From positions 5,967,018 through 6,031,017 of the forward strand of contig NC_059417.1 of assembly GCF_905220565.1 (NCBI RefSeq): 64,000 nt of DNA, given 5' to 3'. Shown piece by piece: positions 34,027-44,312 of the stretch. Origin of the DNA: Melitaea cinxia (lineage: Eukaryota; Arthropoda; Insecta; Lepidoptera; Nymphalidae). Under the pieces are notes generated by a model. That model did not search any database. It was not told the DNA's origin and was given only the letters and a program-made list of their open reading frames with translations. The translations under genes and the position numbers were made by a program. Position 1 is the first letter of the stretch. Each line of letters begins with the position of its first letter.

Positions 34027-34036
34027 ACCAGTTTTT

Positions 34037-34363
34037 CATCATCACAGCCTATACAGTCCACTGCTGGACATAGGCCTCCACAAGTTTACGCCAAAAATAA
34101 CGTGAACTCATGTGTTTTGCCCATAGTCACCACGCTGGGCAGGCGGGTTGGTGACCGCAGTACTGGCTTTGTCGCACCGAAGACGCTGCTGCCCGTCTTC
34201 GGCCTGTGTATTTCAAAGCCAGCAGTTGGATGGTTATCCCGCCATCGGTCGGCTTCTTAAGTTCCAAGGTGGTTGTGGAACCTTGTTATCCCTTAGTCGC
34301 CTCTTACGACACCCACGGGAAGAGAGGGGGTAGCTAAATTCTTTAGTGCCGTAGCCACACAGC
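34037..34363 (-). mobile_element. family A retroposon, full length, with TSD
   Basis: On the minus strand it starts GCTGTGTGGCTACGGCAC and ends GGCTGTGATGATG. ACCAGTTTTT flanks it at 34027-34036 and 34364-34373, a 10-bp duplication. It closely resembles the copy at 58.0-58.2 kb. The plus-strand ORFs of 94 and 61 codons are translations of the repeat, not genes. Confidence 0.9.
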
Positions 34364-34373
34364 ACCAGTTTTT

Positions 34374-34560
34374 AATTAAAAAATATTTTTATACGCAGTT
34401 AACGATATTATTATTTTATGACGACGTATAGAAAGGCGACATGTACATTATATGTCCATAGGCAACACAATTAAAGCTTAACATTGAATGCTTGACCTTG
34501 AGATTTGTCGAAAGCCATTAAAAATGACAGCTTTATGGGGAGTTGTAAAAGTTTAAATTT
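34374..34560. other. AT-rich DNA, no feature seen
   Basis: Nothing recognised. Confidence 0.35.
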
Positions 34561-34665
34561 GTAAGGTAAAGGCGCTATTTATAGGCCGTGAAGCGAGGGC
34601 GGCGACGCAGGCACGCCGAGTTAACTAACGGAGCCGCCCGCCCGTTTCGCTGCGAGCAAATTTTT
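34561..34665. promoter_or_regulatory. TATA-like motif beside a GC-rich patch
   Basis: TATTTATA at 34576-34583 is followed by ~75 bp of about 70% GC with many CpGs (GCGAGGGCGGCGACGCAGG and following). Such a contrast against ~30% GC surroundings could be a promoter with a start near 34607 on the plus strand. No ORF or splice donor follows with confidence, and it is not part of any repeat I recognise. Confidence 0.3.
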
Positions 34666-36542
34666 GGGTTTTATTTAATTTTTAAGCGATTCTTTACATT
34701 TGTTATTTCACATCTAGCCTAGAAAAGGCAAATATATGGCGGCTTTTTGTACAAGCTTTTTAACAATTACCACAAATTACTACAAGAAATTGATAATATA
34801 CAAATTTTACAATTCTCTTAAGCATTGTTTCGGTGTATTTTCTACTTTTGTTTCTTATCGCCTCCAAATCTACACATACGAAAAAAATGTAATTAGTGTA
34901 ACGATTACGCTTCAGCCTGTAATATCCCATAGACCTCTTTTCCCATATAGGAGAAGGAACTAATAACAGTAAATAGTACTTAAATGTTATGCACTTGTAT
35001 ACACAAAGTCCCATCCTGTTGAAGTATGACTATTTTCAGTAGCGAAATCTCTATCAACATCTTTTGACTGGTTTATAGATATTTTAATAATATAAACGGA
35101 TAAGCTAATATGCATATTTTATACAAATAAAGTAGTACTTTTCATTATTACCTCTTAGGTGTTAAATTGTATAATATATATTGTTATTTCATTTTAAATC
35201 AAGTTTATAACAAGACTTATGAACTTAAACGCTTCCGCAAACTATTTTATAACATCAAAATAAATGATAATCTTAGATGAAAATAAATCTCTACGTATCA
35301 TTTCGAGGTTCACCCTAACACCATATTAGCGATTGCATCGGTTGGCACTCGGCCAGTCGCAAATTTATTAAAAACTACGGCATTGTAAACATCTGCTGTA
35401 CAGACCTAGCCAATAAACTGAACACTTTATCGGCAGTTACTAAGATAGGTCAGTGACCCGGACTATCATTTTATTGTATTCATTTTTCGATCGAGGATCG
35501 AGTGGGACTGTTTTGACTTTCGGCCGCTTTTTAAATGATCTATCTATCTGTGCCTTTGCCTACTAGCGATATATTTTTGACACAATTTGTATGGAAATAA
35601 CTTCAAAATTCTATATCTAGTCAGCAAATTCAGAGATAGGTAGAATATTAAAACTGGCCGTTTATTTTATTTCACTTACTGTCGATCAATCAGTGTAAAC
35701 ACTAACTTATTGACGTTTCTTCATTTAATCGGGTCCACATTTTAATACACTTTATAAAAAAAATACTTGGAAAATAAATGTGTATAAATTAAAGATAATA
35801 AAACGCCTGTGACAAAGAACAATGCAATTCATTCACCGAGCCAATAGAAAAGGAAGACACAACCAAGTAATTACTGCGTTGTTTTTCTTTTCTTAAAAAA
35901 ATGATTGATTAATTTTGATTTAAAATAAACAATTTACTTAAACTAGATATATTAATGATTTATATTTAACGCAATAATGTTATAAAGTTTGAAGAAAGTT
36001 TAGATGTCTGTTCGTTTTCTTTATTGTCTCAAGGCGACAGCTATAGTATCTAATGCTACGACTACGACTATAAAATAAATGCTTACGTTAAAAACCGGTT
36101 TAACAACAGTTTAGGCTGTACACATTACAGTTAGGTGTATCACATTAAGAATAAGACTTCACAGGAGTGGGGCTGTAATATTAAAAATGGCGAAACTAGA
36201 TCGTATCATATTTTTGTTAAATAATATCGTAAAAATTGACCACCAAAGTATCGTCACACAATTAAAGAAATATCTCAGCAGAATATACATGAAAATTATT
36301 AGTAGGTAAGATGTATATAAAGATAAAAAAGTTGTAAGATAACGTATGACGCGATACACTCGACGTGGCTTAAGCCGGGCCCAGATTTAATGTTTATATC
36401 ACTGTTTACGATAATTCGCAATTTACTACATTTAAAAGTATTTGCTTGTGATTTGCTCGGCTGTTTAACGGTTAATTTTACGTCCTACTTTTAGACCAGT
36501 GCCGATAATTTTTGAAACCAAAAAATAAAAAATTATAGTATC
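34666..36542. other. AT-rich DNA, no supported gene
   Basis: Overlapping short ORFs at 34736-35014 on both strands are chance-like. No repeat was recognised. Confidence 0.4.
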
Positions 36543-36675
36543 TAGTATGAAACCCATTGTAAAAGAAAATACTTTCCGACTTCTTCCCACTTCCCGACCT
36601 CAGATCGCCCGTAAGTTATTTTTCCTCTCATTCTCGTTGTATTATTCTCTTCCTTTTCCAATGGGTTTCATCCTA
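36543..36675. mobile_element. 133-bp MITE
   Basis: TAGTATGAAACCCATTG at the left and CCAATGGGTTTCATCCTA at the right are inverted repeats, matching at 16 of 18 positions. The interior is pyrimidine-rich and non-coding. The ends start and finish with TA, which may be the target dinucleotide of a Tc1/mariner-type insertion. Confidence 0.7.
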
Positions 36676-36740
36676 CTGTAATGTTTTTAACTTTTTACTA
36701 TTTTCAAAGGCACCATTTTCAAAGGCTTATAGTACTGGTC

Positions 36741-37109
36741 AATTTATAATATTATAACAAATGCGAAAGTTTGTGTGGATAGATGGATGCTTGTTACCCT
36801 GTCACGCAGAAAGTACAAAATTGATTGTAATCAAACTTAGTAAATAGACAGCTGGAAATTTAATTGTTTTTTATATAACTAGGTCGGCAAACAAACGTAC
36901 GGCTCACCTGATGGAAAGCAATTATCGTCATTAGCCCATAGACACTTACACACAATAGGAAAACAACACTTCTTGAAAGCAGTATTATTTTTTATTTAGC
37001 TATGATCTTCTATAAGGTCGAGGAGTCGAATTTAACACATAGGCTACATTTTATTTATCCCGACATTGTAACGGAATCGGGTGCGGGTGAAACTGGTAAG
37101 CCCAACTAG
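36741..37109 (+). mobile_element. Helitron interrupted by a retroposon
   Basis: The 5' part (ATAATATTATAACAAATGCG to ~36863) and the 3' part (ACACATAGGCTACATTTT, a TTATCCCGAC stretch, GGGTGCGGGTGAAACTGG and CTAG at 37106-37109, then T) are the halves of the same Helitron family seen at 31.7 kb. They are split by a family B copy. Confidence 0.65.
36864..37028 (-). mobile_element. family B retroposon inserted in a Helitron
   Basis: TAGGTCGGCAAACAAACGTA and GGCTCACCTGATGGAAAGC identify family B on the minus strand, with a T-rich left end as its poly(A) tail. AATTTAA at 36857-36863 and 37029-37035 is a 7-bp putative duplication. The 5' end is truncated. Confidence 0.75.
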
Positions 37110-37572
37110 TAATGTATTTTCTCTATATTTGGCCCTTGTTAATCCGGCTAATAAGCACTTAAAGTTTCAACTTCGCCAGTTTGAATTACCATCAGAATAC
37201 TTGATTATTAAGTTTAATGTTTCGCCTTCTATTAGTCGTAAAAGGGAGTTTTATAGTCTTCAAAGTAAGTATATAATAATATTTAAAATGTTTGTGGTAC
37301 GGACCGAAATTAGCGGTTTCAGCAGTCTTCAATTTTATCATACCTACTACAAGTATCGATGTAGCAAGTATGTAAATATTTTTTATTTGTAGATACATAT
37401 TAATAATAACGATTTCATTTCGTGTTGTAAATATTTACTTACAGTGCAAATTAATTAATATTTCGACGTAATTGTTGACTGTTTAATCTTTCGGCTACCA
37501 AGTCGGTATTGTAATTGGACAGGAAACGTTATTATAATTACCGGCGTCATATCAATGGCGGCATCACATCAC
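37110..37572. other. AT-rich DNA, no supported gene
   Basis: A 103-codon ORF at 37081-37392 overlaps the Helitron end and has chance-like composition. The last ~70 bp before the LINE are more GC-rich. Confidence 0.4.
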
Positions 37573-37581
37573 GGGATCATG
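37573..37581. repeat. target-site duplication of the Jockey LINE, 3' side
   Basis: GGGATCATG here and at 42694-42702 flank the LINE exactly: one abuts its poly(A) tail (T-run), the other its 5' end. Confidence 0.9.
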
Positions 37582-37623
<42 letters not shown>

Positions 37624-37920
37624 AACGAAACAATAGTACAATAAATGTATAACAATGAAAGTCAAACATTTAAATCACTGTTACATACACTTTATGAGGC
37701 TAACAATCACCTATCAAAGTTTACAAAATGTTTACTATTACTCGTAACAACATAAAATACTAAATATGACAAGATAAATGCACATATTTTTTACTGTGAT
37801 CTATTAATAGTAGTATCACTTTTGACAAGAAGGTAGATTTAAAATTAAAAGAAAATATCAAACAGGTAACTGCATAATATTAAGCGAATTTATCGACCAG
37901 TATGATTTACGCGATGCGAG

Positions 37921-40749
37921 CTACCTCGCCGCCCGCTCCCTGTTACTGTACAGACACTTGCGGGGATGTCGATACGGCGTATGAGGCTCGCTCAATTGGT
38001 CATGCGCGTGTTCATAGCAACTACTGCTATTGGATGACGGAAACAATAGGTAGTGATGAGGCAAACGATACGTGCCGTATTTGTCGATATAAGGCAAATC
38101 TGATATTTTTGTTTTACATATATTTGAAATTAATGGATTCTTATGATTCTGAATTTTATTGTAAAATTTGTGAGTAATTTTGAGAATGAAGTTTAGGAGT
38201 AACGGAAAATTGATTTTGGAATGTAATTTTATTAGATTTGTTTTGTAAGGGGTATTAAATGAAATTTTTAAACATTTATTTTGAATGACTTGAAGAATTT
38301 GGTGGTTACTTATACATGTACTACTCCAAACGGGACAAGCATAGGTTAAGCAAGGCCTAATTAGGGTGCTGTAAATTCTAAGTTTGGTTAGTGGAGAAAG
38401 AATACTATTTCTATTGAAAATCGGGCTTAAGCAGTTAACTGCCTGAGCTCCTTTAATACGTAAAGTTGAAATATGTTTTGACCAATTAAGTTTACTGTCC
38501 ATAGTAATCCCTAGATAACGAACCGAACTACTCCATGGTATATTATGCCCTGCAATTGACAGTGTCCTTTTAGGGACCTTTCGTTGCCGAGTAAATAAAA
38601 TGGCCTCGGTTTTCGCCTCGTTTAACTTTAGCCTCCATTTGGAGAAATAGCTATGAAGCCGATCAATGGATAATTGCAAACGCCCAATAATTAAATCAAT
38701 ATCATTTGAAGATGTGTATGAAGCTGTATCGTCGGCAAAGCACGCCAGACTGGTTTTAGGTTGAATAGGTATATCGTTTAGGTAAAGGAGAAACAGGAAA
38801 GGTCCTAGGATAGATCCTTGAGGAACTCCGGCCGGAATAATTTGAGGAGAAGAAGCGCAATTACCAATACAGACAAAGAATGAACGATCCCTTAGGCACG
38901 ACTCAATAATTTTTACTAAATTTAAAGAAATATTTAAGTTTATTAATTTATGTAACAATCCCTCATGCCAAACGCTGTCGAAAGCTTTTTCAATATCGAG
39001 GAGAAACATACCCGTTGACTGCCTCAAGTTAAGATGATGGGATATGTGCTCGGAAACTCTGGCAAGTTGCTGTACAGTAGAATAAGCGGCACGGAAGCCA
39101 AATTGTTCATTTATAATTAAGTTATTGGATTCTCCTAAGAGTCTGTTGTAAATTATTTTCTCAAATAGCTTACCAAGAGATGGTAGCAAACTAATGGGAC
39201 GGTAACTTGTCGGTAGTTTATGGTTCTTTCCTGATTTCTTTATAGGGATCACTTTAGCCAATTTCCACATCTTAGGGAAATAACCCAGAAAAAGGCAGCC
39301 GTTAAATATTCTAGTTAGAAACACGATCGACTTTTGAGACAGATTTTTAAGCAATATATTATGTATACCATCACTACCTGGTGATTTACGATTTTTAAAA
39401 GTTTTTAAGATTTTCTTTATTTCCAATGGCCTAACAGGTTTGCTAATATCGTTGATACGATGTTTACTGAGTACTGATAAAGACTTTTGGACTTCTTCAT
39501 CAGTGTCAGATGTATCCCAATTCAAAGTAAGGCATAGGTTGTCGAGAAATGCCCGTGCAAGTGTATTACACTGATCAGCAGTCGTTGAAGTAATTGTACT
39601 ATCCGGTCGGGTGAGAGGAGGCAGGACAACAGTGCCACTCCGCTTAAGGGAATTCGACAGACGCCAAATATCGGTACTAGGGTTGTCTACCTTTGAAAGT
39701 TTGTCGTTCCATACCTTATCTGAATGTTGTTTAATGAAGGATCGAACAATATTTTGTATGCTGTGAATACTACGGCGAACAGATTTTTTGAGGGGTCCTT
39801 GTGATAAGAGATTATCCAAACGACGGAGAGAATTTTTGAACCTTATTAACCTCTTAATACGACTAGGTAATTTGAAAACACCTTCCTGTATCTTTTTTGT
39901 TGGAACAGATAAATTTCTTGCCTTGATTATAATAGAATGTAGATTTTCAACAGCTATATCTATCTCTTCTTGAGATTTAAAAGAGAGAGCAGTAAGGTTA
40001 ATATTATCGTCAAGAATAGAGTGAAAAGTAGTCCAATCAGCATTTCTATAGCGAAATGCCTGTTTATGTTTCTTCCAATCCTTTGTACCCCTAACACTGA
40101 AGAATATAGGGTAGTAGTTGGAAGAAAGAGCAACCAAGGTTTCAACGTCACTAATGTTGTACACATTTTGAGCTAAAACAAGATCAGGTGTAGTTGATCT
40201 AAGACTAGAAGAGTAGTTAATTTGGGTTGGTAAATTAGGTGCATGAATTATGAAGTCTTTTTGGAACATACTGCGAAAGAGTACACGTCCACGCGTGTTA
40301 GTATAGCTGCTATTCCAATGTCCATGGTTGGCATTGAAATCGCCAGCTAATACAACTCGCGAGCCAATATTCAGCAGCAAGTCCAGATCATGTTGGAGCA
40401 AAGGCAAGTTAGGCGACTGGTAAACTGATACTAAGGTATGTTCCACACCTGATAGTTTTATGTTAATAGCGATAGCTTCAATGTTAACAGTTGCGGGCAT
40501 AACGACAATAGAGTGTTCTAAATTATTTCGGACTAGAATAGCGACACCTTGACCACGACCATTCGGTAGTTTATCTTGTCTGTAACAAATAAATCCCGGC
40601 GTGGCTAATGGTATCGATTGAGTGAGACGAGTCTCACATAATAATATTATATCGACAGATACGTCATGTTGAGAAAAGTCAAGTAATTCAGAGATCTTAC
40701 CACGCACACCATCGGCGTTCCAGGAGAGGATACGTAGTTCATTTCTTTT
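37921..40749 (-). CDS. Jockey ORF2: endonuclease and reverse transcriptase
   Basis: This protein nicks target DNA and copies the element's RNA into it. The frame is open for over 930 codons; counting from a GTG at 40705-40707, residues 1-~205 are the APE-type endonuclease with CETRL (24-28), AGDFNANH (121-128) and TPDLVL (173-178). The SDHxP motif is changed to SNYYP (196-200), losing the catalytic Asp and His. The reverse transcriptase spans ~490-750, with YRPISLLPS (502-510), DIEKAFDSVWH (571-581), VPQGSILGP (628-636) and the catalytic FADD (657-660), all intact. Upstream of the GTG the frame continues through RNELRILSWNADG to the nested insertion. The original ATG (41365-41367) overlaps the ORF1 stop and is now ~600 bp away. 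Confidence 0.93.
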   Translation of the reverse strand, partial: KRNELRILSWNADGVRGKISELLDFSQHDVSVDIILLCETRLTQSIPLATPGFICYRQDKLPNGRGQGVAILVRNNLEHSIVVMPATVNIEAIAINIKLSGVEHTLVSVYQSPNLPLLQHDLDLLLNIGSRVVLAGDFNANHGHWNSSYTNTRGRVLFRSMFQKDFIIHAPNLPTQINYSSSLRSTTPDLVLAQNVYNISDVETLVALSSNYYPIFFSVRGTKDWKKHKQAFRYRNADWTTFHSILDDNINLTALSFKSQEEIDIAVENLHSIIIKARNLSVPTKKIQEGVFKLPSRIKRLIRFKNSLRRLDNLLSQGPLKKSVRRSIHSIQNIVRSFIKQHSDKVWNDKLSKVDNPSTDIWRLSNSLKRSGTVVLPPLTRPDSTITSTTADQCNTLARAFLDNLCLTLNWDTSDTDEEVQKSLSVLSKHRINDISKPVRPLEIKKILKTFKNRKSPGSDGIHNILLKNLSQKSIVFLTRIFNGCLFLGYFPKMWKLAKVIPIKKSGKNHKLPTSYRPISLLPSLGKLFEKIIYNRLLGESNNLIINEQFGFRAAYSTVQQLARVSEHISHHLNLRQSTGMFLLDIEKAFDSVWHEGLLHKLINLNISLNLVKIIESCLRDRSFFVCIGNCASSPQIIPAGVPQGSILGPFLFLLYLNDIPIQPKTSLACFADDTASYTSSNDIDLIIGRLQLSIDRLHSYFSKWRLKLNEAKTEAILFTRQRKVPKRTLSIAGHNIPWSSSVRYLGITMDSKLNWSKHISTLRIKGAQAVNCLSPIFNRNSILSPLTKLRIYSTLIRPCLTYACPVWSSTCISNHQILQVIQNKCLKISFNTPYKTNLIKLHSKINFPLLLNFILKITHKFYNKIQNHKNPLISNICKTKISDLPYIDKYGTYRLPHHYLLFPSSNSSSCYEHAHDQLSEPHTPYRHPRKCLYSNRERAAR

Positions 40750-41152
40750 TTTCTTTTTTTTTTTTTATAAATAAAGTCCACAGGCTTAAAGTGCCCATGC
40801 TTTTTTTATTCCGATTTCTAGTTTTATTACTGATCGTTTACTTGTTACACTACTGAAGCTTACAATAAGAGACCTAATTATTCTGTCTTAGTATCCCTAA
40901 TGCAGACGTGAGTCCACCGACCAAAATTATGCTAAACTTAATTGATATCTTACATGCAAAAAGACATAGAATTATATTGCGCCTTACTTTAATTATTGTT
41001 GTCACTATTATAATAATTATTATTATCTATGTTTATATATACTTACTTGCTATCTATAATATATGTACACTTATTGTCTAGTTAACGTATATGTACACTT
41101 ATGGCCTACTTGGCCTACTTACAATATACACTTAACCTATGTTATTATTAGT

Positions 41153-41186
<34 letters not shown>

Positions 41187-41347
41187 TTATTCCTAAGTTT
41201 TTTCCTTACATTAATTTACAGTTTGTTCCTACAAATAAGGTGTGCTACAATTTTAACATTTCGAGCACACCCTCAATGACGGCGGCATCCCTGTGGTGAA
41301 TCGCCATCCTGAGGCTGTGCTCGAGGATGTCTTTTTCAGAGGTTCAG
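40750..41347 (-). mobile_element. 598-bp 5'-truncated retroposon nested between ORF1 and ORF2
   Basis: The insert is flanked by AGTTCATTTCTTTT at 40736-40749 and 41348-41361, a perfect 14-bp duplication. On the minus strand its first part encodes SEKDILEHSLRMAIHHRDAA followed by VIEGVLEMLKL and a stop (41245-41247), the end of an unidentified LINE ORF. Then come a short UTR, a 26-base A-run (41158-41183), ~400 bp of AT-rich sequence and a terminal A-rich tail. It is either one LINE with a long 3' UTR containing an A-tract, or two tails inserted in succession. Confidence 0.88.
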
Positions 41348-41359
41348 AGTTCATTTCTT

Positions 41360-42548
41360 TTAGACATATTGACTAAGGTGATTGAGCACGAGCATGACCT
41401 TTTCAATAGGTGATGAGCATGCTACATATTCTGACTTTAAACTACGGATTTTTAATAAAATTTGGTACATCTCGATGATAGTGGGATCTTCAGATGGCGA
41501 CGTGAGACTATCCAGGGTCAAAGGTTGCGAGTTGACTCTTGATGAACGACAGGTATTATTTAATGTATCTCCGGAGGAAGTAATTTGGTTAGCTGCTACT
41601 TGCGCCCAAGACTTGCTATTGTCTACCTTTTTAGCAATATGTCTTTGGGCTTCAAACTTAATTCCAACTTCCTTCTTTTGACGAAGGCGTTGTAAGTAAG
41701 CTGTTCTAGCACTGCATTTCTTATAATTAGCAGGATGAGTTTCATTGCAATTACAGCAGCGTGCCGATTTTAACGCACCTGGCTGGCATGTTACAGTTTC
41801 TCGCTGAGTGGCCAAAATTTTGGCAACGGAAGCACTGGGTACCTTCTGAGTTATTAGGCTTAAACTTGTGAATGGTAACCACGCAGTTAAAAAGATATTT
41901 AATTTGACGAAATCTGACTATATCTACTCCTGAAGACAGTTGAACTAAGAAAGGTGGACATGAAGTATTATTTTGTCTGCGAGATTTAAGGATGGTGACT
42001 TTGCAATCTTCAAATCCGAGCTTATTCAGTTCGGCTGGTAGGTCATTTTCAAAACAAGAAGGAATACCTTTGATTACAGCTTTAGGCCTCTTCTCGTCTT
42101 TGCGTGTGTAAGTAATGAAAGCGATATCTTCCTTCCGAAGTCCTTCTTTGACAGCTTGGTGTGCTTCAGTAGTATAGCAGATCACAGCTACTTTATTTCC
42201 ATTCCTGTATTGCAAATTGTAACGGTTAGAATACTTGTTGACGATGTCTTTTATTTTCTCGTGAGACCAATTACTCTTCAAATCCAGTATAATGGGTGGA
42301 ATATGACCAATCTTCTTAGTTGTAGTGGTGGCTACTTTAAATAATTTATCACTACTATCAGCTTCTCTATCCACCGATAAGCCATGAAACTGATTGTGGG
42401 TTGGTAAGTCACGATTTTTATCAAATTTATCATGACTGTTAACAGTGGCATATCGCTTAGGAATACGCCAATCGGTAGCTTCTTCGTCAGCCGGCCTCTT
42501 TGAATTTAGGCAACTAGTTGACGACGATCTTATAATGAACTTGTCCAT
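41360..42548 (-). pseudogene. Jockey ORF1 (gag-like), frameshifted
   Basis: ORF1 binds the element RNA. From ATG at 42546-42548 the first frame runs 265 codons. It has a basic and polar N-terminus, a PRE_C2HC-like region (VIKGIPSCFENDLPAELNKL ... PPFLVQLSSG) and one intact CCHC knuckle, CFRCQNFGHSARNC. It then stops a few codons after CVK. The second frame resumes with CCNCNETHPANYKKC, a third-knuckle type motif, and continues to TAA at 41360-41362. Related ORF1 proteins have another knuckle between these, so a small deletion near 41763-41775 probably removed it and shifted the frame. The stop overlaps the original ORF2 ATG. Confidence 0.88.
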
Positions 42549-42693
42549 AGCAAGATACGCAGTTTATCGACAAATGTCGATAGTGCGGAGTCTCATCACT
42601 ATTTTTTTTTTCTTCAGTTTTCTGTGTATAACACGGCAACGAATAAGCAAGACGATGCGACTGCGCTTCGCAAATGACGAACAACGAATGAAT
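42549..42693 (-). promoter_or_regulatory. Jockey 5' UTR, likely internal promoter
   Basis: About 145 bp precede ORF1. The minus strand starts near ATTCATTCGTTGTTCGTC, close to the CATTC-type starts known for Jockey-clade internal promoters. The exact transcription start is inferred. Confidence 0.5.
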
Positions 42694-42702
42694 GGGATCA
42701 TG
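42694..42702. repeat. target-site duplication of the Jockey LINE, 5' side
   Basis: GGGATCATG, identical to 37573-37581. Confidence 0.9.
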
Positions 42703-43391
42703 ATTTAATCAGGGATATTCCGGTATGGGTTATTTACCTTTATAAAACGGTACTTATCGAATCAAAATAACGGTAAGAGAATCATTCGGTAACCGAATCA
42801 TATCGGTAATACAGTATCGAAATAAACCGGTAGTAGGCATAACGTTCGGGTCGTAAGTTTAAGCGGGCAATTCCCGTTCTTGTAGCTGCGCTGTGCTAGC
42901 TCGGATTGCGGTCCGAACGTACACCATATCTCTATCTCATTCGCTCCCGTGTGTTGCGTGATTTTACTTAAAACTTATTTATTTGTGATAGACGACAATC
43001 GAATGAAGTCAAGACCAAATTGTAGCCCAAGTTTCCGTCTGCGAATTCAGTTAATTTCAGAATGTATTATAAAATCCCACAAACGATTTCGCAATTGCCT
43101 AAATATAAATTATATTAAAAAGAAATTAAAAGCTAAAGCTTAATATTCGGTGCAGGATTATATTAATGACAATTTGTTATGTATATATTAATACGTGAAG
43201 TTAAAACTTTGTACCCCTTTTTACGGAAATTGCGCGGACGGAGGTGTATGATATGTATTTGACACACACACGCATATATAATATTTGGTTTATTGTTACA
43301 GTCTTACGTCAAATTGAGAATAGAATTTATAGATTAATATTGTTTGTCACGCAAGATATTATCAATTTGAAATAAAAAAATACAGTTTTTT
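42703..43391. other. unassigned DNA with a short palindrome
   Basis: ATTCGGTAACCGAAT near 42783-42800 is palindromic, and ACCGGTA/TACCGGT-like words recur around it (42718-42835), perhaps a remnant of a DNA element. A GC-richer patch spans ~42845-42925. Nothing else was recognised. Confidence 0.35.
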
Positions 43392-43535
43392 TAAAGAGTA
43401 ACTGCGGATTTTCTTGCCTATTCTACTCTGCAGAATCTACATCCCAAATTGGTAGTACCAACTTTTAAGCTTATTAATAATTTAATTTGTAAACAGACTC
43501 GAAGGTGCTTGAAGTCCATTTGAATAGTTATTATT
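43392..43535 (+). repeat. family D repeat
   Basis: AACTGCGGATTTTCTTGCC, CTCTGCAGAATCTACATCCC and the later GGTGCTTGAAGTCC text match family D. Confidence 0.5.
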
Positions 43536-43604
43536 GATTTTGATATTAAAAAAAAACTGTATAAATATCAAGTGTCTATAAATTCAATCTTAAGAATAAT
43601 TAAT

Positions 43605-44036
43605 TGTGTTTGCAGGCAAACGAAGAAAAACCGACTTCAATTATGTATATCGACGTAGGTTGACGAAAAAAATGTCAAGTAAATACGCATTATCAAAGAT
43701 TACTCCAAAAGTTGTAATCAGATTTCGATGAAATTTAAATATGACCACATGATAAACATCGGCTTTCGATTAAATTAAAAATCATCAAAATCGGTACACC
43801 CAGTAAAAAGTTATGCGGATTTTCGAGAGTTTCCCTCGAATTCTCTGGGATCCCATCATCAGATCCTGGTTTCCTTATCATGGTACCAAAATAGGGATAT
43901 CTCCTTTCCAACAAAATTTTTTTTATCGAAATCGGTCCATCAACGACGAAGTTATCCCCGAAGATACATAAAAAAAAAACATATATACGGTCGAATTGAG
44001 TAACCTCCTCCTTTTTTTGAATTCGGTTAAAAAGGT
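43605..44036 (-). repeat. family C repeat, near full length
   Basis: On the plus strand it reads GTGTTTGCAGGCAAACGAAG, then ACCGACTTCAATTATG, and ends CCTCCTCCTTTTTTTGAATT with CGGTTAAAA. This is the reverse complement of the 15.5 and 58.8-kb copies. Confidence 0.75.
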
Positions 44037-44101
44037 ATTTGAACTTGAGTAAATATATAAAAAGTTGATTTATTAACGATTGAATATTGAATGATATATT
44101 A

Positions 44102-44312
44102 TCATTACATAGTATAAAACAAAGTCGCTTCCCGCTGTCGGTATGCTTAGATCTTTAAAACTACGCAACGGATTTTGATACGGTTTTTTATGCGGGTGTC
44201 TTTAGTAAATAGAATGATTCCGGAGGAAGGTTTATATGTATAATACATGTAATATATAGTAGAGGAACAGTGATAGTTTTTGCAGCCGTGCGAAGCCGGA
44301 GCGGGTCACGGT
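44102..44312 (+). mobile_element. non-autonomous Helitron, 3' end altered
   Basis: It starts TCATTACATAGTATAAAACA and ends near GTGCGAAGCCGGAGCGGGTC. The CTAG is replaced by ACGG. Same family as 25.2 kb. A small ORF on the minus strand is spurious. Confidence 0.7.

Larger units (their letters stand above)
37582..42693 (-). mobile_element. full-length Jockey-clade LINE
   Basis: The element lies on the minus strand. It has a ~145-bp 5' UTR, ORF1 (nucleic-acid-binding, frameshifted), ORF2 (endonuclease plus reverse transcriptase), a ~310-bp 3' UTR ending AATAAATAAATT, and a 29-base poly(A) tail (T29 at 37582-37610). Matching GGGATCATG duplications bound it. Its length without the nested insertion is ~4.5 kb, usual for complete Jockey elements. 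Full length is notable because most LINE copies are 5'-truncated. ORF1 and ORF2 defects mean this copy is probably not autonomous now. Confidence 0.93.

Noticed and set aside
37902..38177. 91-codon plus-strand ORF with several Cys
   Set aside because: It is the antisense of the LINE ORF2 C-terminus and 3' UTR.
42156..42344. Short plus-strand ORFs over the LINE (also 39788, 39970, 41382 and 42445)
   Set aside because: They are antisense shadows of ORF1 and ORF2.
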